Of a stretch of DNA of 6,295 nt, positions 1-5,121 are shown one piece after another; the stretch's first letter is position 1; every line of letters begins with the position of its first letter. Source of the DNA: CAYNFH01 sp964396385. GTDB lineage: Bacteria > Armatimonadota > Chthonomonadetes > Chthonomonadales > CAJBBX01. The position numbers and the translations under genes are program-made. The notes beneath the pieces were generated by a model. It had not been told where the DNA came from. It made no database searches and saw nothing but the letters and a program-made list of their open reading frames with translations. Location of the stretch: assembly GCA_964396385.1 (NCBI GenBank), contig CAYNFH010000299.1:1-6295 (forward strand). The letters run 5' to 3'.

Positions 1-209
1 TGGACGGAGAGACCGGCCTGCTCGTCCCGCCGCGCGCCCCCGGGGAGATGGCAACGGCGCTGCTCCGGCTCCTGGAGGATGCCGATGCGCGCAAGAGGAT
101 GGGTGAAGCCGGCCGCGCGAGGGTGGAACAACACTATACGCTCGACCGAATGGTACAAGGTACAGTAGCGGTGTACCAGCGCTGTCTCGCCAGCCCTGCC
201 GCCCGCTAG
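1..209 (+). CDS. Glycosyltransferase, GT4-like, C-terminal fragment (5' end outside window)
   Basis: This is the last 68 codons of a gene entering from the left; codons run from base 3 to the TAG at 207-209. The peptide opens with DGETGLLVPP, the pattern of the nucleotide-sugar binding loop in GT-B fold family 4 glycosyltransferases (usually N/DG-x-TG-LLV-P, where the Glu-containing segment contacts the donor sugar nucleotide). It is followed by a helix around ALLRLLEDADARKRMGEAGR and the tail VEQHYTLDRMVQGTVAVYQR, which resembles the usual end of these enzymes (a W/HYTWD-like motif, then a helix ending in Y). The family transfers sugars onto lipids, polysaccharides or small molecules in the cytoplasm; donor and acceptor cannot be told from the tail. 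The downstream genes are housekeeping, so they do not suggest a pathway. The family assignment is fairly sure, the specific role unknown. Confidence 0.85.
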   Translation, partial: DGETGLLVPPRAPGEMATALLRLLEDADARKRMGEAGRARVEQHYTLDRMVQGTVAVYQRCLASPAAR

Positions 210-242
210 TCAGTGCATCCGCAGTTCCTGTGCCCTTTCCGC

Positions 243-260
243 AGTCCGCTCTGGCGGACT
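243..260 (+). other. Perfect 7-bp hairpin after the glycosyltransferase, possible weak terminator
   Basis: AGTCCGC (243-249) and GCGGACT (254-260) are exact reverse complements around a TCTG loop. The hairpin begins 33 bases after the glycosyltransferase stop codon and is followed by TTGCGTACTTGTT, which is T-rich but not a clean T run. It could end or attenuate the upstream transcript, or be part of a structured gmk leader. The stem is seen directly; the terminator role is inference. Confidence 0.4.
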
Positions 261-274
261 TTGCGTACTTGTTG

Positions 275-295
275 CCCGCGACTTCGGTCGCCGGG
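275..295 (+). other. UUCG-tetraloop hairpin in the gmk leader
   Basis: GCGAC (278-282) and GTCGC (287-291) pair around a TTCG loop closed by C-G, the exceptionally stable cUUCGg tetraloop in RNA. CCC at 275-277 can extend the stem with GGG at 293-295 across a single bulged C at 292. The structure ends 11 bases before the possible GTG start at 307 and 41 bases before the ATG at 337. It could affect which gmk start is used or protect the mRNA end. Structure seen; function unknown. Confidence 0.45.
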
Positions 296-336
296 GACCA
301 AGGGCCGTGGCCGGACCAAAAACCAGCCCATCATCC

Positions 337-975
337 ATGGAAGAACCGAAGGAGCTCATCGAACAGCTCATCCCGTGCCGCGGGCGCCTCTTCATCGTCT
401 CCGGGCCCAGCGGCGTGGGCAAGGACGCCGTGCTGGCCGCGCTCTTCACGCCGGAAATGCTCCCGCCCGGCCTGATCCGGTGCGTCACCGCCACCACGCG
501 CGCTCCGAGGGAAGGCGAGGTCCACGGCCGCGACTACTTTTTCTTCTCGCGGGAGGAGTTCGAAGAGCGCATCCGCAAGGGCTGGTTCCTGGAGCACGCG
601 CCCTACAATCTGGAGTACTATGGGACTCCGGCAGACTTTGTGGAGGAGCAGCGCGCGCGCGGGCTGGACGTGCTCCTCAAGATCGAGGTGCAGGGGGCGC
701 TTCAGGTGCGCCAGGCCGCGCCGGACGCCATCCTCATCTTCGTCGCCCCGCCATCCTGGGCCGAGCTGGAGCGCCGTCTCCGGGGCCGCGGCACCGGCGA
801 CGAAGCCGAGGTACTGCGCCGCCTGGCCATTGCCCGCCGCGAAATGGACACCGCCGCCCGCTACGACTATCTGGTCGTGAACGAATCGATACACGATGCC
901 GCGACGATGCTGCGCACCATCATCCTGGCCGAGCGCTGCCGTATCGCTGCGCGACCGATGACGGAGGACCGATGA
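337..975 (+). CDS. gmk: Guanylate kinase (GMP kinase)
   Basis: Guanylate kinase transfers phosphate from ATP to GMP, giving GDP for nucleotide synthesis, in the cytoplasm. From the ATG at 337 the product has 212 residues, close to the usual 200-210. Family features appear in order: P-loop GPSGVGKD (23-30), the GMP-binding stretch TTRAPREGEVHGRDYFF (53-69), EHAPYNLEYYGTP (86-98, tyrosines in the GMP pocket), the LLKIEVQGA strand (around 113-121), a lid-type segment around RGRGTGDEAE, and YDYLVVNE (176-183). The residue after the P-loop lysine is Asp where Ser or Thr is usual. An in-frame GTG at 307 would add ten unconserved-looking residues; neither start has a convincing Shine-Dalgarno, and I chose the ATG because its N-terminus fits the family. 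The last codons and the stop lie in a repeat (GACCGATGACGGA twice), so the C-terminal RPMTEDR is probably repeat-derived. coaBC follows after 142 bases. Function is sure; the start is less so. Confidence 0.95.
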   Translation: MEEPKELIEQLIPCRGRLFIVSGPSGVGKDAVLAALFTPEMLPPGLIRCVTATTRAPREGEVHGRDYFFFSREEFEERIRKGWFLEHAPYNLEYYGTPADFVEEQRARGLDVLLKIEVQGALQVRQAAPDAILIFVAPPSWAELERRLRGRGTGDEAEVLRRLAIARREMDTAARYDYLVVNESIHDAATMLRTIILAERCRIAARPMTEDR

Positions 976-979
976 CGGA
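953..979 (+). repeat. 13-bp direct repeat across the gmk stop codon
   Basis: GACCGATGACGGA occurs at 953-965 and again at 967-979, separated by one G (period 14). The first copy encodes part of the gmk C-terminus; the second contains the TGA stop at 973-975. Gain or loss of a unit would alter the last residues and the reading frame at the stop. The second copy runs into the left arm of the larger inverted repeat. Confidence 0.7.
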
Positions 980-1110
980 AGAACTGTGTGGCAGCTTGGG
1001 AGTATGGGGGCAGCGGGCGCGGGGGCAGGAGTCCGGCCCCTCCCACACGCCCACACCCCCACACTCCCAAACTTGGCCCTCCGTCTGTCTTCCATCCTCC
1101 GTCCTCCGTC
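960..1110. repeat. Long imperfect inverted repeat between gmk and coaBC
   Basis: Three paired blocks run in symmetrical order. GACGGAGGAC (960-969) pairs exactly with GTCCTCCGTC (1101-1110). GGAAGA (977-982) pairs with TCTTCC (1088-1093). TTGGGAGTATGGGGG (996-1010) pairs with CCCCCACACTCCCAA (1056-1070) with one mismatch. The central part is rich in G runs on the left and C runs on the right. The element covers the gmk stop codon and ends 7 bases before the coaBC start. No transposase and no clear target-site duplication are visible, so it could be a MITE-like or REP-like intergenic element, or a large mRNA hairpin acting on gmk-coaBC read-through. The pairing is seen; the element class is inference. 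Confidence 0.65.
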
Positions 1111-1117
1111 AACGTCT

Positions 1118-2320
1118 ATGAGCACGCTCACCGACCGCACCATCCTTCTCGGCGTTACCGGCAGCATCGCCGCGTACAAGGCGGCGGACGTCGCCAGCCA
1201 GCTCGGCCACCTCGGCGCCAGCGTTCACACCATCCTCACCCGGAGCGCGCTCCGGCTTATCGGCGAGGCCACCTTTCGCGGCATCACCCTCAATCCCGTC
1301 CTCACAGACACCTTCGAGGAGCCCTACGACCGGCAGATCTCCCACATCCACCTGGCCCAGCACTCCGACCTGATCCTGGTGGTGCCGGCCACGGCGAATA
1401 TCCTCGCCAAGATGGCGCACGGCATCGCGGACGACCTGCTTTCCACCACGCTGCTGGCCGCCACCGCGCCCATCCTGGTCGCGCCCGCCATGAACTCCGC
1501 CATGCTGGACCACCCGGCCACGCAGGCCAACTTGGAGACCCTCCGTCAGCGGGGGGTAGGGATCGTCGAGCCGCAGTACGGTGTGCTGGCATGCCGCACG
1601 GAAGGGGAGGGGAAGCTGGCGGCCGCCGAGGACATCGTGCAGGCCGTGGTAGACCGGCTCACCCGCCGCCGGGACCTGGCGGGAGTGAGGGTCCTGGTGA
1701 CCGCCGGGGCCACCCGTGAGCTGCTGGATCCCGTCCGGTTCCTTTCCAACCGCTCCTCCGGCAAGATGGGATTCGCGCTGGCGCAGGCCGCAGCCGAGCG
1801 CGGCGCGGCCGTCACCGTGGTCGCGGGATACACCACCGCGCCCTGCCCGCCCGGCGTGGAGCTGATTGGAGTGGGGACCACGGAGGAGATGCTGCGGGAG
1901 GTCCAGGCGCGCTTCGGCAAGTGCGACACGCTCATCGCCGCGGCCGCGCCCGCCGACTACGAGCCGGTCTCCATGGAGGCGCAGAAGCGCAAGAAGTCGG
2001 GCGGCGAGTGGACCCTCCACCTGCGCGAGACACCCGATATCCTGGGCACGCTGGCCGCGTTCCGAGGTAGTCAGGTGGTGGTAGGCTTCGCGGCGGAGAC
2101 GGAGGACCTGCTGGATCACGCCCAGGAGAAGCTGCGCCGGAAGAAGCTGGACCTCATCGTGGCGAACGACGTGACCGCAGAAGGCGCCGGATTCGAGAGC
2201 GACACCAATGTGGTCACCCTCGTCTGGCCGGACGGCCGCTCGCAGCCTCTGCCCAAACAGTCCAAACGCGCCGTCGCGGACCGCATCCTGGACGCGCTCG
2301 CCGGCTTGCTGAAGAAATGA
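1118..2320 (+). CDS. coaBC: Bifunctional phosphopantothenoylcysteine decarboxylase / phosphopantothenate-cysteine ligase
   Basis: This two-domain enzyme performs consecutive coenzyme A steps: CoaB joins 4'-phosphopantothenate to cysteine using CTP, and the FMN-dependent CoaC decarboxylates the product to 4'-phosphopantetheine. From ATG 1118 it has 400 residues, the usual length. The CoaC half shows GVTGSIAAYK (12-21, FMN binding), SHIHLAQHSDL with the likely catalytic His near 76, PATANILAKMAHGIADDLL, PAMNSAM (123-129, substrate clamp) and a conserved Cys at about 159 in GVLACRTEGEGKL. The CoaB half shows TAGATRELLDPVRFLSN and SSGKMG with the conserved Asn near 211, AAAPADY, a KRKKSG lysine cluster near 290, GFAAET and LDLIVANDV. 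The frame is open upstream to 986, but that extension would be translated inverted-repeat DNA; the ATG at 1118 gives the family N-terminus. No Shine-Dalgarno is visible. It probably shares a transcript with gmk. The assignment is sure. Confidence 0.96.
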   Translation: MSTLTDRTILLGVTGSIAAYKAADVASQLGHLGASVHTILTRSALRLIGEATFRGITLNPVLTDTFEEPYDRQISHIHLAQHSDLILVVPATANILAKMAHGIADDLLSTTLLAATAPILVAPAMNSAMLDHPATQANLETLRQRGVGIVEPQYGVLACRTEGEGKLAAAEDIVQAVVDRLTRRRDLAGVRVLVTAGATRELLDPVRFLSNRSSGKMGFALAQAAAERGAAVTVVAGYTTAPCPPGVELIGVGTTEEMLREVQARFGKCDTLIAAAAPADYEPVSMEAQKRKKSGGEWTLHLRETPDILGTLAAFRGSQVVVGFAAETEDLLDHAQEKLRRKKLDLIVANDVTAEGAGFESDTNVVTLVWPDGRSQPLPKQSKRAVADRILDALAGLLKK

Positions 2321-2364
2321 CGAAGGACCTCATGGCGCGTGCGGCAAACCGAAATGGTAAACCT

Positions 2365-2388
2365 CCCGGCGCCATGCCGCCGGGCATG
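2365..2388 (+). other. Two overlapping, mutually exclusive hairpins between coaBC and the first dioxygenase
   Basis: CCCGGCG (2365-2371) pairs exactly with CGCCGGG (2378-2384) around CCATGC. Alternatively CATGCC (2373-2378) pairs exactly with GGCATG (2383-2388) around GCCG. The two cannot form together. Neither is followed by a T run, so an ordinary intrinsic terminator is unlikely. They begin 44 bases after the coaBC stop and end 20 bases before the dioxygenase start, so they may separate the two transcription units or shape the leader. Pairing is seen; function is inference. Confidence 0.4.
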
Positions 2389-2389
2389 C

Positions 2390-2395
2390 GATAAT
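2390..2395 (+). promoter_or_regulatory. Possible -10 element for the first dioxygenase gene
   Basis: GATAAT matches five of six bases of the bacterial -10 consensus and lies in a short AT-rich island (2389-2408) that contrasts with its GC-rich surroundings. It is 13 bases before the ATG at 2409, so transcription from it would give a leader of only about 6 bases, nearly leaderless. No TTGACA-like -35 stands at the right distance; that position is occupied by the GC-rich hairpin. TATACT directly before the ATG is a second -10-like match but too close to serve this start. Weak evidence. Confidence 0.25.
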
Positions 2396-2408
2396 CAATA
2401 GCTATACT

Positions 2409-3293
2409 ATGAACGCGCTCATTGAATCCAACGACCTGCTTCAGCAGCCAGACCGGCTGCGGCATCGCGCGCAGGAAGAGGGGTACCTCCTCTTCCGCGG
2501 TATGATGGACGCGCCCCGGATACGGGACGTGCGGCGCGACATCCTGGAGATCAGCGCCGGGGCGGGCTGGACGGAGCCCGGTACGGACCCGGTGGAGGGT
2601 GTCGCCGCGCCGGGAGTGGCACACGTGGAGCCGGAGCCGGACTTCATGGCGGTGTACAACCGCGTCATGAAGCTGGAGAGCTTCCACACGCTCGCCCACC
2701 ACCCTCCGCTGGAGGCGATGTTCGACGACCTGTTCGACGAGGCGTGCTTCGTCCATCCGCGCAACATCGCCCGCATCATCTTCCCGCACAACGAGAAGTA
2801 CACCACGCCGGCCCACCAGGACTTCATCCACGTCCAGGGCACGACCAACACCTGGACCGCCTGGAGCCCCCTGGGAGATTGCCCGCAGGAGCTGGGCGGT
2901 CTCGCGGTGCTGCCGGCCTCGCACCGGGCCGGCATCCAGCCGGTCCACGCCGCCTACGGCGCCGGAGGGCTCGGCATCGATACGGACAGGCTGGATTTCG
3001 CCTGGGCCACCACGGATTACCACATTGGGGACGTGCTGGTCTTCCACAGCCTGACCATCCACAAGGCGCTGCCCAACCGCTCGCCGGACCGGCTCCGCCT
3101 CTCCGTGGACTACCGCTACCAACCCGTCTCGCAGCCCATCACGGAAGGATCGCTTCAGCCGCACCACGGGCAGGTCACCTGGGAAGAGGTGTACGCGGGC
3201 TGGAAGTCCAGCCAGTACCAGTACTATTGGAAGGACCTCCCTCTCAACATCGTCCCCTGGACCCGCGAGTACCACGACGGCGCCAGGTCTTAG
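2409..3293 (+). CDS. Phytanoyl-CoA dioxygenase (PhyH) family Fe(II)/2-oxoglutarate oxygenase, 294 aa
   Basis: PhyH-family enzymes are cytoplasmic non-haem iron oxygenases that use O2 and 2-oxoglutarate to hydroxylate (sometimes halogenate or desaturate) small molecules, giving succinate and CO2. The N-terminal EEGYLLFRGMMDAPRIRDVRRDI (from about 23) is the usual family opening, where a conserved tyrosine/phenylalanine region precedes a helix. The iron triad can be placed at His136 and Asp138 in PAHQDFIHVQ and His218 in FHSLTIHKALPNRS; Arg230, twelve residues after His218, fits the 2-oxoglutarate carboxylate anchor. LGGLAVLPASHRAG (162-175) matches the family's NG-x-L-x-LPGSH strand. All key residues are present, so the enzyme looks active. 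The C-terminal tail (about 255-294), rich in Trp and Tyr, is longer than in the next gene and may shape the pocket. The ATG at 2409 follows a short AT-rich island without a Shine-Dalgarno. Family is confident; substrate unknown. Confidence 0.9.
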   Translation: MNALIESNDLLQQPDRLRHRAQEEGYLLFRGMMDAPRIRDVRRDILEISAGAGWTEPGTDPVEGVAAPGVAHVEPEPDFMAVYNRVMKLESFHTLAHHPPLEAMFDDLFDEACFVHPRNIARIIFPHNEKYTTPAHQDFIHVQGTTNTWTAWSPLGDCPQELGGLAVLPASHRAGIQPVHAAYGAGGLGIDTDRLDFAWATTDYHIGDVLVFHSLTIHKALPNRSPDRLRLSVDYRYQPVSQPITEGSLQPHHGQVTWEEVYAGWKSSQYQYYWKDLPLNIVPWTREYHDGARS

Positions 3294-3337
3294 GTCTTGG
3301 GCTGTACTGGCTTATTCACGGACGAACGTGGGAATCT

Positions 3338-3419
3338 GGACCAAGCTGCTGGGAGCGCGAGGGGGGTGCCTGGCCGCGCCACTGGTCCGAGCGGCCGGGG
3401 AGCCGAGCTACTCTGTAGC
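3338..3419 (+). other. Structured 161-bp gap between the two dioxygenase genes
   Basis: The gap 3294-3454 has no plausible gene but can fold in several places. CCTGGCCGC (3369-3377) pairs with GCGGCCGGG (3391-3399) as nine pairs with one G-U, leaving a 13-base loop. GCTAC (3407-3411) and GTAGC (3415-3419) form a perfect hairpin with a TCT loop. GGACCA (3338-3343) could instead pair with TGGTCC (3383-3388), which lies in the loop of the 9-bp stem, so a pseudoknot or an alternative fold is possible. A T-rich tail typical of terminators is lacking. It may be a 5' leader of the second dioxygenase or remnant repeat DNA. It did not match any riboswitch class I could recall. Confidence 0.4.
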
Positions 3420-3454
3420 AACAGGAAGACCATAACTCCGATGGGGTTAACTGA

Positions 3455-4186
3455 ATGATCGTCACATCCGAAATGAGAGCCCAATTCGACCGGGAGGGCT
3501 TCTTCATCCTGGAGGACTTCTTCTCGCCGGAGGAGATCCGGGAGATAACCGACGCCATCGATTCTCACTCAGAGAAGCACGAGCGGGAGCTGGCGGCCGT
3601 GGGCACGCAGGGCATCTCGCGCGCCGGGCAGATCTCCTTCACCTCCCACCTGGCGGAGCGGGACGAGCGGATCGCCGCCTTCTGCCGGCATCCCAAACTT
3701 GTGGCGCTCACGCGGGAGCTCATCGGCCCCAATGTGCGGCTCTACTGGAACCAGAGCGTCTACAAACAGCCGGAGACGCCCAAAGAGTTCCCCTGGCACC
3801 AGGACAATGGCTACACGCCGGTCGAGCCGGAGCAGTACTACACCTGCTGGCTGGCGCTGACGGATTCCACCGTGGAGAACGGCTGCGTCTGGGTGCTGCC
3901 CCGTAGCCATAAGAACGGCACCCTCCCGCATCAGGACAGCCCCATCGGCAAGGTGGGCTACCGCGGGCCGGACCCCGGCATCCCGGTGCCCCTCAAGGGC
4001 GGCAGCATGGTGGTCTTCTCCTCGCTCCTGCTGCACCGGAGCGGCCCCAACGTGAGCCACGGACCGCGCAAGGCCTATGTCATCCAGTACTGCCAGGACC
4101 CTACCTGCCTGGTCAAAACGGGCGAGCTGGTCGACGACCGCCTCTGGATCGTCCGCAACGGCCAGCCGGTGACTCACACCGCATGA
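3455..4186 (+). CDS. Phytanoyl-CoA dioxygenase (PhyH) family Fe(II)/2-oxoglutarate oxygenase, 243 aa
   Basis: This is a second PhyH-type oxygenase, clearly different in sequence and length from the one upstream, so not a recent duplicate. It opens with MRAQFDREGFFILEDFFSPEEI (from residue 7), the classic family start. Iron ligands are visible as His115 and Asp117 in WHQDNGY and His194 in LLLHRSGPN; Arg205, eleven residues later, fits the 2-oxoglutarate anchor. ENGCVWVLPRSHKNGTL (141-157) and KGGSMVVFSSLLLH (181-194) are family core strands. The compact form and WHQDNGY resemble bacterial PhyH members related to ectoine hydroxylase and uncharacterised sugar-cluster oxygenases, but ectoine genes are absent here and the substrate cannot be named. 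The ATG at 3455 gives the right N-terminus; GGGG (about 8 bases upstream) is only a weak ribosome site. Its TGA overlaps the permease ATG (ATGA at 4183-4186), suggesting coupled translation. Confidence 0.92.
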   Translation: MIVTSEMRAQFDREGFFILEDFFSPEEIREITDAIDSHSEKHERELAAVGTQGISRAGQISFTSHLAERDERIAAFCRHPKLVALTRELIGPNVRLYWNQSVYKQPETPKEFPWHQDNGYTPVEPEQYYTCWLALTDSTVENGCVWVLPRSHKNGTLPHQDSPIGKVGYRGPDPGIPVPLKGGSMVVFSSLLLHRSGPNVSHGPRKAYVIQYCQDPTCLVKTGELVDDRLWIVRNGQPVTHTA

Positions 4187-5121
4187 ACGGCAGTCGGCAC
4201 CCCGCAATAGTCGCTGTAGGGGCCGGGCGCCGTCCCGGCCCGCAAGCCTCCGGTCTCACGACTCACGACTCACGACTCACGACTCCCTCCTCCCGGCGCG
4301 CCCGCTCCCTTACCATCGCCGTCACCTACGTCGTCCTCATCCTCCTCGCGGCGGTCTTCGTCGCGCCCTTCGTGTGGATGGTCTCCACCTCGCTCAAGGC
4401 CGACTCGCAGATCTTCACCGAGCGCGTGCAGTGGATTCCGCGCCCCGTCCTGTGGCACAACTACCCGGAGGCGCTGACTTCCTTCCCGTTCCTGCTCTAC
4501 CTGCGCAACACGCTCTTCATCTGCGTAATGGCCATGGTCGGCACCGTCTTCAGCGCCACCCTGCCGGCCTACGGCTTCTCGCGCGTGCGCTGGAAGGGGC
4601 GGGACACGCTGTTCCTGGTCCTGCTCATGACCATCATGCTGCCGGGACAGGTGACCATGCTGCCGGTCTTCCTCATCTTCCGGTGGCTGCACTGGACAGG
4701 CACGTTCCTGCCGCTCATCATCCCGCCCTTCCTGGGCAGCGCTTTCTCCATCTTCCTGCTGCGCCAGTTCTTCCTCACCATTCCCCAGGAGCTGAGCGAC
4801 GCCGCCCGCATCGACGGCTGCTCGGACCTCGGCATCCTGGCGCGGGTCATCGTCCCCATGGCCAAGCCCGCCATCGCTACGGTGGCGCTCTTTGCGTTCA
4901 CCGGCGCCTGGATGGACTTCATCAACCCGCTCATCTACCTGCATGACGAGCGCAGCTACACGCTGGCCATCGGGCTGCAGAGCTTCCTGGGCCGGCACGG
5001 CGGCGAATGGGCGCTACTCATGGCCGCGAGCACGGTTATCACCCTGCCCATGCTGGTCCTCTTCTTCCTGGCCCAGCGCACCTTCATCCAGGGAATCACC
5101 CTCACCGGGATGAAGGGGTAG
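4183..5121 (+). CDS. Carbohydrate ABC transporter permease, CUT1 / MalG-like
   Basis: This is one of the two inner-membrane subunits of a sugar-type ABC importer (BPD_transp_1 domain). Six membrane segments can be placed at about 43-65, 107-130, 141-165, 173-195, 229-251 and 278-299. The EAA loop that docks the ATPase is ELSDAARIDGCSDLG followed by VIVPMAKPA (203-230). APFVWMVSTSLK after segment 1 and the ending FIQGITLTGMKG are MalG/CUT1 hallmarks. The partner MalF-like permease, binding protein and ATPase are not in the window. The start overlaps the previous stop (ATGA). Residues 2-41 are odd: they are encoded largely by a palindromic dispersed repeat (reading AVGAGRRPGP) and a 7-bp tandem repeat (reading LTTHDSRLTT), unlike the short cytoplasmic lead usual in the family. 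No other ATG, GTG or TTG occurs in frame before segment 1, so this start is forced. The original 5' end was probably replaced by repeat DNA. Family sure; substrate unknown. Confidence 0.93.
   Translation: MNGSRHPAIVAVGAGRRPGPQASGLTTHDSRLTTPSSRRARSLTIAVTYVVLILLAAVFVAPFVWMVSTSLKADSQIFTERVQWIPRPVLWHNYPEALTSFPFLLYLRNTLFICVMAMVGTVFSATLPAYGFSRVRWKGRDTLFLVLLMTIMLPGQVTMLPVFLIFRWLHWTGTFLPLIIPPFLGSAFSIFLLRQFFLTIPQELSDAARIDGCSDLGILARVIVPMAKPAIATVALFAFTGAWMDFINPLIYLHDERSYTLAIGLQSFLGRHGGEWALLMAASTVITLPMLVLFFLAQRTFIQGITLTGMKG
4212..4241 (+). repeat. Dispersed palindromic repeat, copy 1 (inside the permease N-terminus)
   Basis: A 25-base block at 4212-4236, beginning CGCTGTAGGG, recurs at 6226-6250 with a single difference (G at 4222 versus A at 6236). 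In this copy GGGCCGGG (4220-4227) and CCCGGCCC (4234-4241) form a perfect 8-bp stem around CGCCGT. Two copies within about 2 kb indicate a REP-like or MITE-like family in this genome. Here it is translated as part of the permease. Confidence 0.75.
4255..4285 (+). repeat. Heptanucleotide tandem repeat (CTCACGA, about 4.4 copies)
   Basis: CTCACGA repeats without error at 4255-4261, 4262-4268, 4269-4275 and 4276-4282, followed by CTC. It is in the permease reading frame, encoding LTTHDSRLTT. Because 7 is not divisible by 3, each unit gained or lost shifts the downstream frame. Such repeats are prone to polymerase slippage. Confidence 0.9.

Noticed and set aside
986..1117. N-terminal extension of coaBC to 986
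   Set aside because: The extra 44 codons are translated inverted-repeat DNA rich in Gly, Pro and His, and the family N-terminus begins at the ATG at 1118.
331..1179. Minus-strand (331-1179) and + strand (213-1121) frames around gmk
   Set aside because: Both run through intergenic repeats and out-of-frame gmk sequence, are Arg/Pro/Ala-rich and show no domain.
1109..2119. Long minus-strand open frame (336 codons) opposite coaBC
   Set aside because: coaBC on the + strand has full-length family motifs throughout. The opposite frame gives a Gly/Arg/His-rich peptide with no domain and is a by-product of GC-biased codons.
2214..3275. Long minus-strand open frame (353 codons) opposite the first dioxygenase
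   Set aside because: It crosses the coaBC end and the intergenic gap and has low-complexity composition, while the + strand encodes a complete PhyH enzyme with all active-site residues.
3294..3454. T-box or cobalamin riboswitch (GCCACTG occurs at 3378-3384)
   Set aside because: Only one short element matches; the remaining conserved blocks of either class are missing, and the downstream gene is not a typical client.
3569..4207. Minus-strand frame opposite the second dioxygenase
   Set aside because: No domain, composition typical of an antisense shadow; the + strand gene carries WHQDNGY and the distal His/Arg.
4255..4285. CRISPR-like array
   Set aside because: The units are 7 bases long and contiguous with no spacers, so this is a simple tandem repeat.
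4270..4998. Minus-strand frame opposite the permease
   Set aside because: The translation is a highly charged Glu/Asp/Gln/Arg peptide, the expected antisense of hydrophobic membrane segments, not a real protein.
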